Below the pieces are notes generated by a model. The model had not been told where the DNA came from and made no database searches. It was given only the letters and a program-made list of their open reading frames with translations. The position numbers were made by a program, and so were the translations under genes. 64,000 nucleotides of DNA from an uncultured Pelagibacteraceae bacterium (GTDB lineage Bacteria; Pseudomonadota; Alphaproteobacteria; Pelagibacterales; Pelagibacteraceae). The stretch is from assembly GCA_902592985.1 (NCBI GenBank), contig CACJGR010000003.1, positions 25,220-89,219 on the forward strand. The letters are read 5' to 3'. Positions 40,719-49,535 of the stretch are shown here, piece after piece. The stretch's first letter is position 1; each line of letters opens with the position of its first letter.

Positions 40719-42458
40719 ATGAACAACACTAATATTCTTAAAAGACTTTATCGAGATTATACAAGTAGGTTTTTAAAAAAAATATTAATTTCTGTTTTTT
40801 TTTCAATTCTTTTAGCCGGAAGTACTTCTGCAATTGCATATCTTCTTGACCCTGCAATTAAAAAAATATTTCTTGAAAAAGATCAAACATTAATTTTAAT
40901 TATTCCTGCCCTAATAATTATTGCTTTTACAATTAAAGGTTTGTCTCTTTATCTTGCAAAAGTAATAATGATAAATGTAGCCACAGAAGTTAGCAGAAAT
41001 ATTCAATGTGATATGTTTCGTTCATTAATAAATGCTGATACTCAATTAATAGAAAATAAACATTCTGGAAAATTTATATCTAACCTTACAAATGATGTTA
41101 ATATGATAACAAACCTAGTAAGCACTGCTATACTAAACCTATTTAAGGACAGTCTGACATTAATTGGGCTACTGACTGTTATGTTTTTTCAGAATTGGAA
41201 GCTCTCAATAATTGCATTAATAATGATTCCTTTAGCGTCTTTTGCTGCAAGAAGCTTAGGTAAAAGAATGGGCAAAGTTTCGACACAACAAATGGTAGAA
41301 GCTGGTTTTTTAAATACATTTTTAATTGAAGTTTTTAAAAATCACAAACTTATAAAAATATTTCAAAAAGAAAATTATGAAAATTCTAGAGCAGAAAAAT
41401 TTATCGATGCTGTAAGAGTAAAAGCACAAAAAATTGCTATCGTATTTGTTAGAGCTTCTCCTATTATGGAAGTACTTACAGGTATAATGATTGGAATATT
41501 AATATTTTATTCTGGAAAACTTATAATAAATGACGAATTAAACATAAATAATTTTTTTTCTTTTTTGGCAGCAATGATGTTGGCATATCAACCAGTAAGA
41601 TCTCTTGCAACTTTAAATATAGCTATCAGTCAAGGGCTAGCTAGTGCTAGAAGAATTTTGCCAATAATTGATGATAAAAATAAAATTGTTGATAATAAAG
41701 ATAGCTCTGAAATTAAATTGATAAATGGAGATATTAATTTTAAAGATATTTATTTTCAATATAACAATAATGAAACTCAAGTTTTAAAATCTGTAAATTT
41801 AAATATTCTAGGTGGTAAAATGACATCCCTGGTTGGCCATAGCGGTGCTGGAAAATCAACTATTTTAAATTTAATTCCAAGACTTTACGACTGCACTTCT
41901 GGAGATATAATGATTGACAATCAATCAATATATAAATCAACAATATATTCCTTAAGAAAAAACATTTCTTTAGTTAGTCAAGACACTACTTTATTTGATG
42001 ATACTGTGAAAAATAATATTGCGTATGCAAATTTTAATGCAAGTCAAAAAGAAATAGAAGAAGCGGCAAAATATTCTTATGCTGATGAGTTTATAGATAA
42101 ATTACCAAACAAATATGACACTATAATTGGAGAAAATGGTATTAAACTTTCAGGTGGAGAAAAACAAAGGTTATCCATTGCAAGAGCAATATTAAAAAAA
42201 AGTCCTATTATACTTCTGGATGAAGCAACATCTTCTCTTGATTCAGAAACAGAAAGTAAAATTCAAAAAGCAATTAATTTTCTTACAAAAAATAGGACTA
42301 CCATTGTAATTGCGCATAGATTATCAACTATTTTAAATTCTGATAAAATTTATGTAATTGAAGGTGGAAAAGTTATTAGTGAAGGAAGTCATAAAGAATT
42401 ATTATTAAATTCATCTGTGTATAAAAATTTTTACGAAAAACAAATTAAAAAAAATTGA
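40719..42458 (+). CDS. msbA: Lipid A export-type ABC transporter, ATPase/permease
   Basis: GHSGAGKSTILNLIPRLYD, LSGGEKQRLSIARAIL, ILLDEATSSLD; next to waaA/lpxK/lpxL. Confidence 0.9.
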   Translation: MNNTNILKRLYRDYTSRFLKKILISVFFSILLAGSTSAIAYLLDPAIKKIFLEKDQTLILIIPALIIIAFTIKGLSLYLAKVIMINVATEVSRNIQCDMFRSLINADTQLIENKHSGKFISNLTNDVNMITNLVSTAILNLFKDSLTLIGLLTVMFFQNWKLSIIALIMIPLASFAARSLGKRMGKVSTQQMVEAGFLNTFLIEVFKNHKLIKIFQKENYENSRAEKFIDAVRVKAQKIAIVFVRASPIMEVLTGIMIGILIFYSGKLIINDELNINNFFSFLAAMMLAYQPVRSLATLNIAISQGLASARRILPIIDDKNKIVDNKDSSEIKLINGDINFKDIYFQYNNNETQVLKSVNLNILGGKMTSLVGHSGAGKSTILNLIPRLYDCTSGDIMIDNQSIYKSTIYSLRKNISLVSQDTTLFDDTVKNNIAYANFNASQKEIEEAAKYSYADEFIDKLPNKYDTIIGENGIKLSGGEKQRLSIARAILKKSPIILLDEATSSLDSETESKIQKAINFLTKNRTTIVIAHRLSTILNSDKIYVIEGGKVISEGSHKELLLNSSVYKNFYEKQIKKN

Positions 42459-43705
42459 TGATATTTTGTTATAGAATAATAATAAATTTTATAATAATTC
42501 TATCACCTTTAATAATATTAATAAGATTATTAAAAAAAAAAGAACATCCAATTAGATTTAAGGAAAAATTCTGCTTCTTTTCCAAAAAAAGAGGACAAGG
42601 AAAACTTGTATGGTTTCATGTAGCAAGTGTAGGGGAAATTCTAAGTATAATTCCTTTAATTGAAAAATTAGAAAAAAATAAAAACATAAATAGAATATTA
42701 ATAACATCTTCTACATTAAGCTCATCAAATATTTTTTTAAAATTTAAATTTAAAAAAACTATTCATCAATTTTTTCCAATAGATTCAAATTTTTTTACTA
42801 AAAAATTTATAGAGTATTGGAAACCATCATTGGCTATTTTTGTTGAATCTGAAATTTGGCCAAATATAATATTGAATTTAAAAAGTAAAAATATTTCTCT
42901 CATTTTGTTAAATGCCAGAATAACTAAAAAATCTTACAAAAAATGGAAAAAAATATCCTTTTTTTCTAAATCAATATTTAATAAATTTGATGTTTGTTTA
43001 GCACAAAATGATGAAACAAAAAATTATCTTAAAAAACTAGGTGCAAAAAATATTAAAAAATTAGGAAATTTAAAGTTCTCTGAAACAAATTTAAAAAATA
43101 CAAACAAAATTAGTAGAAACATTCAAAAATTTTTTAAATCAAAAAAAATATTATTTGGAGCAATTAGTACTCATCAAAATGAGGAAATGTTTTGTACAAA
43201 AATACATACTGATTTAAAAAAAAAATATATAAATGGAATTACTATTATCATTCCTAGACATATTCATAGAGCATCAGATATTAAAGAAAAAATAGAAAAA
43301 TTTGGGTTGAAAGTTCATTTGCACAGTTCTAGCAAAAAAATAGATAATAAGATTGATATATACTTAGTGGACACTTTTGGAGAAACAAAATTATTTATAA
43401 AAATTTGTAAGATTGTTTTTTTAGGTGGTTCATTAATCCAACATGGTGGACAAAATCCTCTAGAAGCTGCGAGACTAGGGTGCAAAGTTATTCATGGTCC
43501 TAATATTGATAACTTTTTAGAAGTTTATAGTTTATTAAATAAAAATAATATTTCGTCAAAAATAAGAACTATAAGCCAAGCCAGAGGTATAGTTCAAAAA
43601 AGTTTAAGCAATAAATTTAGTTCTAATAAAATTAGAAAAAAATTAAATTCTATAGGAAATGAAGTATTATTAAACAATCAAAAGGAGATTAATAAATATA
43701 TATAA
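42455..43705 (+). CDS. waaA: 3-deoxy-D-manno-octulosonic acid transferase
   Basis: WFHVASVGEILSIIPLIE, FVESEIWPNII, NARITKKSYKKW, GGSLIQHGGQNPLEAARLG. Confidence 0.93.
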   Translation: MMIFCYRIIINFIIILSPLIILIRLLKKKEHPIRFKEKFCFFSKKRGQGKLVWFHVASVGEILSIIPLIEKLEKNKNINRILITSSTLSSSNIFLKFKFKKTIHQFFPIDSNFFTKKFIEYWKPSLAIFVESEIWPNIILNLKSKNISLILLNARITKKSYKKWKKISFFSKSIFNKFDVCLAQNDETKNYLKKLGAKNIKKLGNLKFSETNLKNTNKISRNIQKFFKSKKILFGAISTHQNEEMFCTKIHTDLKKKYINGITIIIPRHIHRASDIKEKIEKFGLKVHLHSSSKKIDNKIDIYLVDTFGETKLFIKICKIVFLGGSLIQHGGQNPLEAARLGCKVIHGPNIDNFLEVYSLLNKNNISSKIRTISQARGIVQKSLSNKFSSNKIRKKLNSIGNEVLLNNQKEINKYI

Positions 43706-44632
43706 ATGAAATTTAAAAAGCCAAAATTTTGGGATAGTTCGGGATTTTCTTTTTGGGTTATTTTATTTTTTCCTTTTTCAATATTATTTTTATTATTTTC
43801 TATTATAAAAAAATTACAATCATCTAAAGATTTTCCAGTACCAATTATATGTGTAGGCAATATTTATCTAGGCGGCACTGGAAAAACACCCTTGGTGTCA
43901 GAAATTTTTAAAATTACTAAATTATTAGGAAAAAATCCTGCATTCGTTAAAAAATACTACGTTTATCTTAAAGATGAAATAACAATGCTAAAAAAAATAG
44001 GAAAAATTTTTGTTTCTAAAAACAGAATAGAGGCAATAGAATCTCTAATAAAAAATAAAAATGATTTGGCTATCTTAGATGATGGTTTTCAAGATTTTAC
44101 TATAAGTAAAAATTTATCAATTGTTTGTTTCAATCAAGAACAATGGATTGGAAATGGTTTCATAATACCTTCTGGTCCCTTAAGAGAAAAACTTTCAGCA
44201 TTAAAAAGAGCACATTGTGTTTTTATAAATGGAAAAGTTGATACTAGGATTGAAAATGAAATATATAAACAAAACAAGAAGATAAAAATTTATTACTCAA
44301 AATATAAACCTTTAGATATCAATAAATTTAAAAATAAAGCAATAATAGCTTTTTCTGGAATAGGTAATCCGACAAATTTTTTTAATCTATTGAGAGAAAA
44401 TAATTTGCTTTTAAAAGAAGTATTTTATTATCCCGATCACCATAATTTTTCAAAAATAGAACTTGATAACCTAATAAATAAAGCAAAAATTAATAACGCA
44501 GTACTACTTACAACAGAAAAAGATTATTGCAGGATTGATAACAATTACAAAAAAAATGTTGAATTTTTAAAAATTGAATTAGAAATAGAGAATAAAAACA
44601 ATTTTATAGAATTAATAAAGAAAAGTATATGA
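43706..44632 (+). CDS. lpxK: Tetraacyldisaccharide 4'-kinase
   Basis: PVPIICVGNIYLGGTGKTPLV, LAILDDGFQDFTI, PSGPLREKLSALKRA, TTEKDYCRI. Confidence 0.94.
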   Translation: MKFKKPKFWDSSGFSFWVILFFPFSILFLLFSIIKKLQSSKDFPVPIICVGNIYLGGTGKTPLVSEIFKITKLLGKNPAFVKKYYVYLKDEITMLKKIGKIFVSKNRIEAIESLIKNKNDLAILDDGFQDFTISKNLSIVCFNQEQWIGNGFIIPSGPLREKLSALKRAHCVFINGKVDTRIENEIYKQNKKIKIYYSKYKPLDINKFKNKAIIAFSGIGNPTNFFNLLRENNLLLKEVFYYPDHHNFSKIELDNLINKAKINNAVLLTTEKDYCRIDNNYKKNVEFLKIELEIENKNNFIELIKKSI

Positions 44633-45504
44633 AAATTATAAAATATTTTTTTGAATTTATAATTATAATTTCTTTGTTTTGCATTTTTAAAATAATAGGA
44701 CTTAAAAATGCATCAGGCCTCGGAAGTATTCTAGGAAAAATCATTGGTCCTTTTTTTAGATCAAAAAATATAATTAAACAAAATATTAAAATTGGATTAG
44801 GCAACCTTGACAAGAAAAAAGAGGAAGAAATCATAAATGGAATGTGGTCAAATATTGGGAGGACTTTTGCCGAATATATTTTTTTAAAAAATTTCAAATT
44901 AAATAAAACTGGTTTTAATCATATAAAAATCACAGGAATTGAATATATAGATCAAATAAAAAAATCTAATAAACCAGTAGTTTTTTTTTCAGGCCATTTT
45001 GCAAATTTTGAACTTATGGCTATGGAACTAGATAAATTTGGAATTAAACTTGCAGCGATTTATAGACCATTAAATAATTTTTTTTTAAATCCAGTCATGG
45101 AATATTTAAGAATAAAATACATTTGCCCCATTCAAATTCCAAAGGGTGTGTCTGGTTCTAGAGAAATAGTAAAAAAAATCAAAAATGGGTACAGTATTGC
45201 ACTAATGGTAGATCAACGCGTTAGCGAGGGCCCAAGAATATCTTTTTTCAATAAAGAGGCGCATACAACTACTATTCCAGCACAAATAGCTCTCAAATAT
45301 AATTGTAAACTAGTCCCAATATATATTGAAAGAAAAAACGGAATTAATTTTGAAATGGTTATTCATAAGCCATATGAAATAACAAAAACTGAAGTACATG
45401 AAGAAGACATAAAAAATAATTCTTTAACAATTAACGAAAATATTGAAAAAATGATTATTAAAAATCCAGCACAGTGGATTTGGACTCATGATCGTTGGAA
45501 ATAA
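44629..45504 (+). CDS. lpxL: Lipid A biosynthesis acyltransferase (LpxL/HtrB family)
   Basis: VVFFSGHFANFELMA, RPLNNFFLNPVM, ALMVDQRVSEGPRISFFNKEAHTTTIPAQIA, PAQWIWTHDRWK. Confidence 0.9.
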   Translation: MKIIKYFFEFIIIISLFCIFKIIGLKNASGLGSILGKIIGPFFRSKNIIKQNIKIGLGNLDKKKEEEIINGMWSNIGRTFAEYIFLKNFKLNKTGFNHIKITGIEYIDQIKKSNKPVVFFSGHFANFELMAMELDKFGIKLAAIYRPLNNFFLNPVMEYLRIKYICPIQIPKGVSGSREIVKKIKNGYSIALMVDQRVSEGPRISFFNKEAHTTTIPAQIALKYNCKLVPIYIERKNGINFEMVIHKPYEITKTEVHEEDIKNNSLTINENIEKMIIKNPAQWIWTHDRWK

Positions 45505-45505
45505 T

Positions 45506-45706
45506 TTAACTCTTTTTGATTAATCCTTCTTTTCTCTTATCTGCTTCTACATAAGAGAAGTAAGCTTCTTGTAATTCTACATTCCAATACGTAAGTTTAT
45601 CTAAATAAATTTTCTTACCTGATACTGCACAAATTACATGATCCCCGTCTTCTATTATTTTGAAATTATTTGGAAAATATTTTATTGTGGCTAATTTATT
45701 TTTCAT
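45506..45706 (-). CDS. DUF2093 family protein
   Basis: ATIKYFPNNFKIIEDGDHVICAVSGKKIYLDKLTYWNVELQEAYFSY. Confidence 0.82.
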   Translation of the reverse strand: MKNKLATIKYFPNNFKIIEDGDHVICAVSGKKIYLDKLTYWNVELQEAYFSYVEADKRKEGLIKKS

Positions 45707-45727
45707 TAGATAGAAAGATGATTATAT

Positions 45728-46993
45728 ATGATTATAAGTGTTATAGGAAGTGGTGGAAGAGAACATGCAATCTGCAAAAAAATATCTGAGTCCCCACAAG
45801 CAAGTAAAATTTATTGTATACCTGGCAATGCTGGAACAAGTGAAACAGCTGAAAATATTGAAATCGATATAAATAATTTTGATAAGATTAAGAATTTTTT
45901 AATAAAATCAAAAACTGATTTAGTTGTAGTTGGACCAGAAAAACCTTTGGTTAATGGAATAGTAAATTTACTAGAAAAAGAAAAAATTAAAGTCTTTGGC
46001 CCAAAAAAAATATCCTCTCAGCTTGAAGGATCAAAAATTTTCACAAAAAAAATTTGTAAAAAATATAACATTCCTACAGCAAATTTTGGTATTTTTAAAA
46101 ATATTGAAGATGCAATTAAATTTTTAAAATCTAGCAATTTTCCAATTGTAGTTAAAGCTGATGGATTAGCTTCAGGCAAAGGAGTTTACATATGTGAAAA
46201 TGCATATGATGCAAATGAAGCTGTAAAGGAAATATTTGGTGGAAAATTTGGTGAAACAAAAAATGTTTTAATTGAGGATTTTTTAAAAGGTGATGAAATG
46301 AGTTTTTTTGTAATATGTGATGGAAAAAACTTTAAAAAATTTCAAACTGCTCAAGATCACAAAAGAGTATTTGAAGGGGACAAGGGAAAAAATACAGGTG
46401 GTATGGGTGCTTATTCACCCTCAGGATTAATTAATTTTAATTTAGAAAAAAAAATAGTTGATAAAATTATTAGGCCTACTTTGAAAGCAATTAAAGATTT
46501 AGGAGAAAATTACAAAGGTTTTTTATATGCAGGTTTAATGATTAAAAATAATGAACCATACCTAATAGAGTATAATGTAAGAATGGGTGATCCAGAATGT
46601 CAAACTATATTGCCATTATTAAAAACAGATTTTCTTAAAATTATTAATTCGTGCTGTGATGGGAAATTAGATAATTTAATAATTGAGTGGAAAGATCAAA
46701 AAAGCCTGTGTGTCGTTGTTTGTTCTAAGGGATATCCAGAAAAGTTTCAAAATAACTTGAAAATAGATAATTTAAAAAAACTAAATTTAGATAAAAATGA
46801 TTATGTTTTTCACGCAGGAACAAAAAAAAATAATGGTGATATTTTTTCAAATGGTGGTAGGGTATTAAACTTTGTTACCATTTCTTCAAGTTACAAAAAG
46901 TCAAGAGAAAAAGTATTAAAATTAATTAATAATTTAAATTGGTCCAATAGTTTTTTTAGAAAAGATATTGGATTTAAAGTCATAGATAAATGA
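45728..46993 (+). CDS. purD: Phosphoribosylamine-glycine ligase
   Basis: VIGSGGREHAI, VVGPEKPLVNGI, VVKADGLASGKGVYIC, DHKRVFEGDKGKNTGGMGAYSP. Confidence 0.96.
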   Translation: MIISVIGSGGREHAICKKISESPQASKIYCIPGNAGTSETAENIEIDINNFDKIKNFLIKSKTDLVVVGPEKPLVNGIVNLLEKEKIKVFGPKKISSQLEGSKIFTKKICKKYNIPTANFGIFKNIEDAIKFLKSSNFPIVVKADGLASGKGVYICENAYDANEAVKEIFGGKFGETKNVLIEDFLKGDEMSFFVICDGKNFKKFQTAQDHKRVFEGDKGKNTGGMGAYSPSGLINFNLEKKIVDKIIRPTLKAIKDLGENYKGFLYAGLMIKNNEPYLIEYNVRMGDPECQTILPLLKTDFLKIINSCCDGKLDNLIIEWKDQKSLCVVVCSKGYPEKFQNNLKIDNLKKLNLDKNDYVFHAGTKKNNGDIFSNGGRVLNFVTISSSYKKSREKVLKLINNLNWSNSFFRKDIGFKVIDK

Positions 46994-47556
46994 GAATTAT
47001 TGCTGGTGATTATAAAGGTAGAAAAATATTTGAACCTATAGACAAAGAAACAAGACCTTTAAAAGATTTAACTAAAGAGTCTATTTTTAATATTCTTGAA
47101 CATTCTAAAAATGCAAAAGTTTCTATAAAAAAATCTAATGTTCTAGATATATTTTCAGGAACAGGGTCATTTGGCTTAGAATGCGTATCTAGGGGAGCTG
47201 CAAAAGTTTTTTTCATTGAACAACATAAACCGTCAATAAAAATTATAATTAAAAATATTGAAAAATTTAATTGTGAAAAAAAAATAAAATTATTTTCTAA
47301 AAATGTATTTGATTTAAAAAAAATTAAAAAAATTAGAGAAAATAAATTTAATATAATTTTTTTAGATCCACCTTATAAAGAAAAAAATATACCCCTGCTT
47401 CTAAATGAAATTAATCAAATGAAACTTTTAATTAAAGAAGGAATTATAGTTTTGCATAGACATAGAAAATCAAATGATAATTTTGATACTAGATTCAAAA
47501 TTTTGAGAGCAGAAAATTATGGAATATCAAAGATAATTTTTGGTAAATTTATTTAA
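46990..47556 (+). CDS. rsmD: 16S rRNA (guanine966-N2)-methyltransferase
   Basis: MRIIAGDYKGRKI, RPLKDLTKESIFNIL, DIFSGTGSFGLECVSRGA, IIFLDPPYKEKN. Confidence 0.94.
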   Translation: MRIIAGDYKGRKIFEPIDKETRPLKDLTKESIFNILEHSKNAKVSIKKSNVLDIFSGTGSFGLECVSRGAAKVFFIEQHKPSIKIIIKNIEKFNCEKKIKLFSKNVFDLKKIKKIRENKFNIIFLDPPYKEKNIPLLLNEINQMKLLIKEGIIVLHRHRKSNDNFDTRFKILRAENYGISKIIFGKFI

Positions 47557-48716
47557 ATTAAAATTTTTTTTGTCTCTTTTTTTATAAGTTCTACTGATGG
47601 TTGATCAAAAGGATTAACTTTTAAAGCTCTGCTTAATAAAATTGTTTCTAAAATAAAAAAACAAAATAATTCACCCAGAGTTTGTTCATTTTTTTTTTTC
47701 ACAAAAAAACTTCTAAATGGGATTTGTTTTTTTTTAAATATTTTTTCTGTGGCTAATCTCTGTGCAAAGATTATTTCGTCAATACTTTTATTTTTTAAAT
47801 ATGAATGAGACTTTAATAAATTTGACTTATAAATTTTTTCTGATTTATGATTAAAAACATCAAAAAATGTAAAAAAATTGTTTTTTGGCCCGTCTAGATA
47901 AAATTGCATTACACTATGATTATCTCTAGGCATTTGTGAAACTATAGGAAGAATACCTTTTGATTTTTTCCCTAAACTTTCAGCTACAAGTTGTTGATAC
48001 CAATAAAAAAAACTTTGGGAATCCTCATTATAATTTAAAATTACAGAATTGGTTTTTCCTTTTTTTACACATTGTAAGATTCCTTCTACATTGCTAATTA
48101 AATTATTAATAAATTTTTTATTGTTAATTAGGTAATTAAACTGTTTAAATTTTTTTTCATTTAAACCCATAAGTTCTGCTGGCAACATTCCAACCTCTGA
48201 AAGAACCGAATAACGACCACCAATATAATTTTTGTGTTCAATTATTTCGCATTTCATTTTTTTGGCAATTTTTCTTAAATAGTTGTTTTTATTTTCTGTG
48301 ATAAAAATACAATTTTTGTTTATTTTTTGAATGTTGAAATTGGTTATTGTTTCTAATGTGTTTCCAGATTTTGAAATAATTAAATTTAAAATATTTTTTT
48401 TTTCGGATTTTTTATTAACTCCTGATTTTAGATTATTTAAAAAAATAAATTTTTTTTTTATTTTAAATTTTAAAAAATTATAAATTGCTTCTGCGCCAAG
48501 TATAGAACCACCCATTCCTATAATTCGGTAAATTGAAAATTTTTTTAGTTTAGAGATTTTTTTTAAATCAAATGAATATTTGTATTGATCTGATAAACTT
48601 AAAAGTACTTTTTCTTTCTCAAGAAAATAGTTTTTTTTAATATTATTAAAAATATTTTTTATACTATTTTTCTTTTTATATGGGAAATTATTAAAATTAA
48701 TATTTTTAGTTAACAT
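47553..48716 (-). CDS. pgi: Glucose-6-phosphate isomerase, compact form
   Basis: GMGGSILGAEAIYNFL, VISKSGNTLETITNF, GGRYSVLSEVGMLPAELMG, NPFDQPSVELIK. Confidence 0.88.
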   Translation of the reverse strand: MLTKNINFNNFPYKKKNSIKNIFNNIKKNYFLEKEKVLLSLSDQYKYSFDLKKISKLKKFSIYRIIGMGGSILGAEAIYNFLKFKIKKKFIFLNNLKSGVNKKSEKKNILNLIISKSGNTLETITNFNIQKINKNCIFITENKNNYLRKIAKKMKCEIIEHKNYIGGRYSVLSEVGMLPAELMGLNEKKFKQFNYLINNKKFINNLISNVEGILQCVKKGKTNSVILNYNEDSQSFFYWYQQLVAESLGKKSKGILPIVSQMPRDNHSVMQFYLDGPKNNFFTFFDVFNHKSEKIYKSNLLKSHSYLKNKSIDEIIFAQRLATEKIFKKKQIPFRSFFVKKKNEQTLGELFCFFILETILLSRALKVNPFDQPSVELIKKETKKILI

Positions 48717-49036
48717 TAATTTTCTTTAATTTTTTTTAAAACAAAACTTTCTATAGAATTTAAATCAGATGTATCACTTGTGTTTTCTGTATTATTTTCC
48801 ACCCCAAATAATTTTTCAATATCATCTTCAATTTGAACTTCAGTTACTTTAGTTGATTCGTCAAAAGGCACCGGCAAATCTGTAAAATCTGGAGGTAATA
48901 CCAGTGGGTTTTTTTTTTGAACTAAAAATTCATCACTATTTTCTTGTTTGACTCCGCTTACAGCATTTTTAAGCGATTGGCATGAAGTTGCCATTAACAT
49001 CATTAATAAAATTAAAAATATATTATTTTTTTTCAT
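48716..49036 (-). CDS. DUF3035-like lipoprotein
   Basis: Lipobox LMATSC; DEFLVQKKNPLVLPPDFTDLPVP; next to lspA. Confidence 0.75.
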   Translation of the reverse strand: MKKNNIFLILLMMLMATSCQSLKNAVSGVKQENSDEFLVQKKNPLVLPPDFTDLPVPFDESTKVTEVQIEDDIEKLFGVENNTENTSDTSDLNSIESFVLKKIKEN

Positions 49037-49524
49037 TTCTTAGATGTTTTATTAAAAATAAATTCAGCAATAATAAGGCATATCACACCTACAGATATAA
49101 ATACATCGGCAACATTAAAAATAAACCAATGAAAATCATTAATATGGAAGTCTATAAAGTCTGGGACTGCTGAATAATATATTCTATCAAAAAGATTTCC
49201 TGATGATCCTCCTAAGATACAAGTTAAAAAATAAGCCTTAATATCATTTGATTTTATTATCATGATTAAAATAACTAAATTTATAATAATTATTAAAATG
49301 GTAATAATATTATAAACAGAATTTTGTTCAAAAGAGAATAATCCAAAAGCTACACCTTTGTTCCAAATTAAATATAATTTTAGAAAAGAAAAAATATATA
49401 TATCTACCTCATTATTTATTTCTACAAAGTTAAGAATATAAATTTTTGATATTCTATCTAAAATAAAAATAAAGATAACAATTGCTGAGTATAAAAAAAA
49501 TTTTTTAAAATTAATTTTTAACAT
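49033..49524 (-). CDS. lspA: Signal peptidase II
   Basis: FILDRISKIYIL, NKGVAFGLF, GGSSGNLFDRI, WFIFNVADVFISVG. Confidence 0.95.
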   Translation of the reverse strand: MLKINFKKFFLYSAIVIFIFILDRISKIYILNFVEINNEVDIYIFSFLKLYLIWNKGVAFGLFSFEQNSVYNIITILIIIINLVILIMIIKSNDIKAYFLTCILGGSSGNLFDRIYYSAVPDFIDFHINDFHWFIFNVADVFISVGVICLIIAEFIFNKTSKK

Positions 49525-49535
49525 TTAATTTTAAA

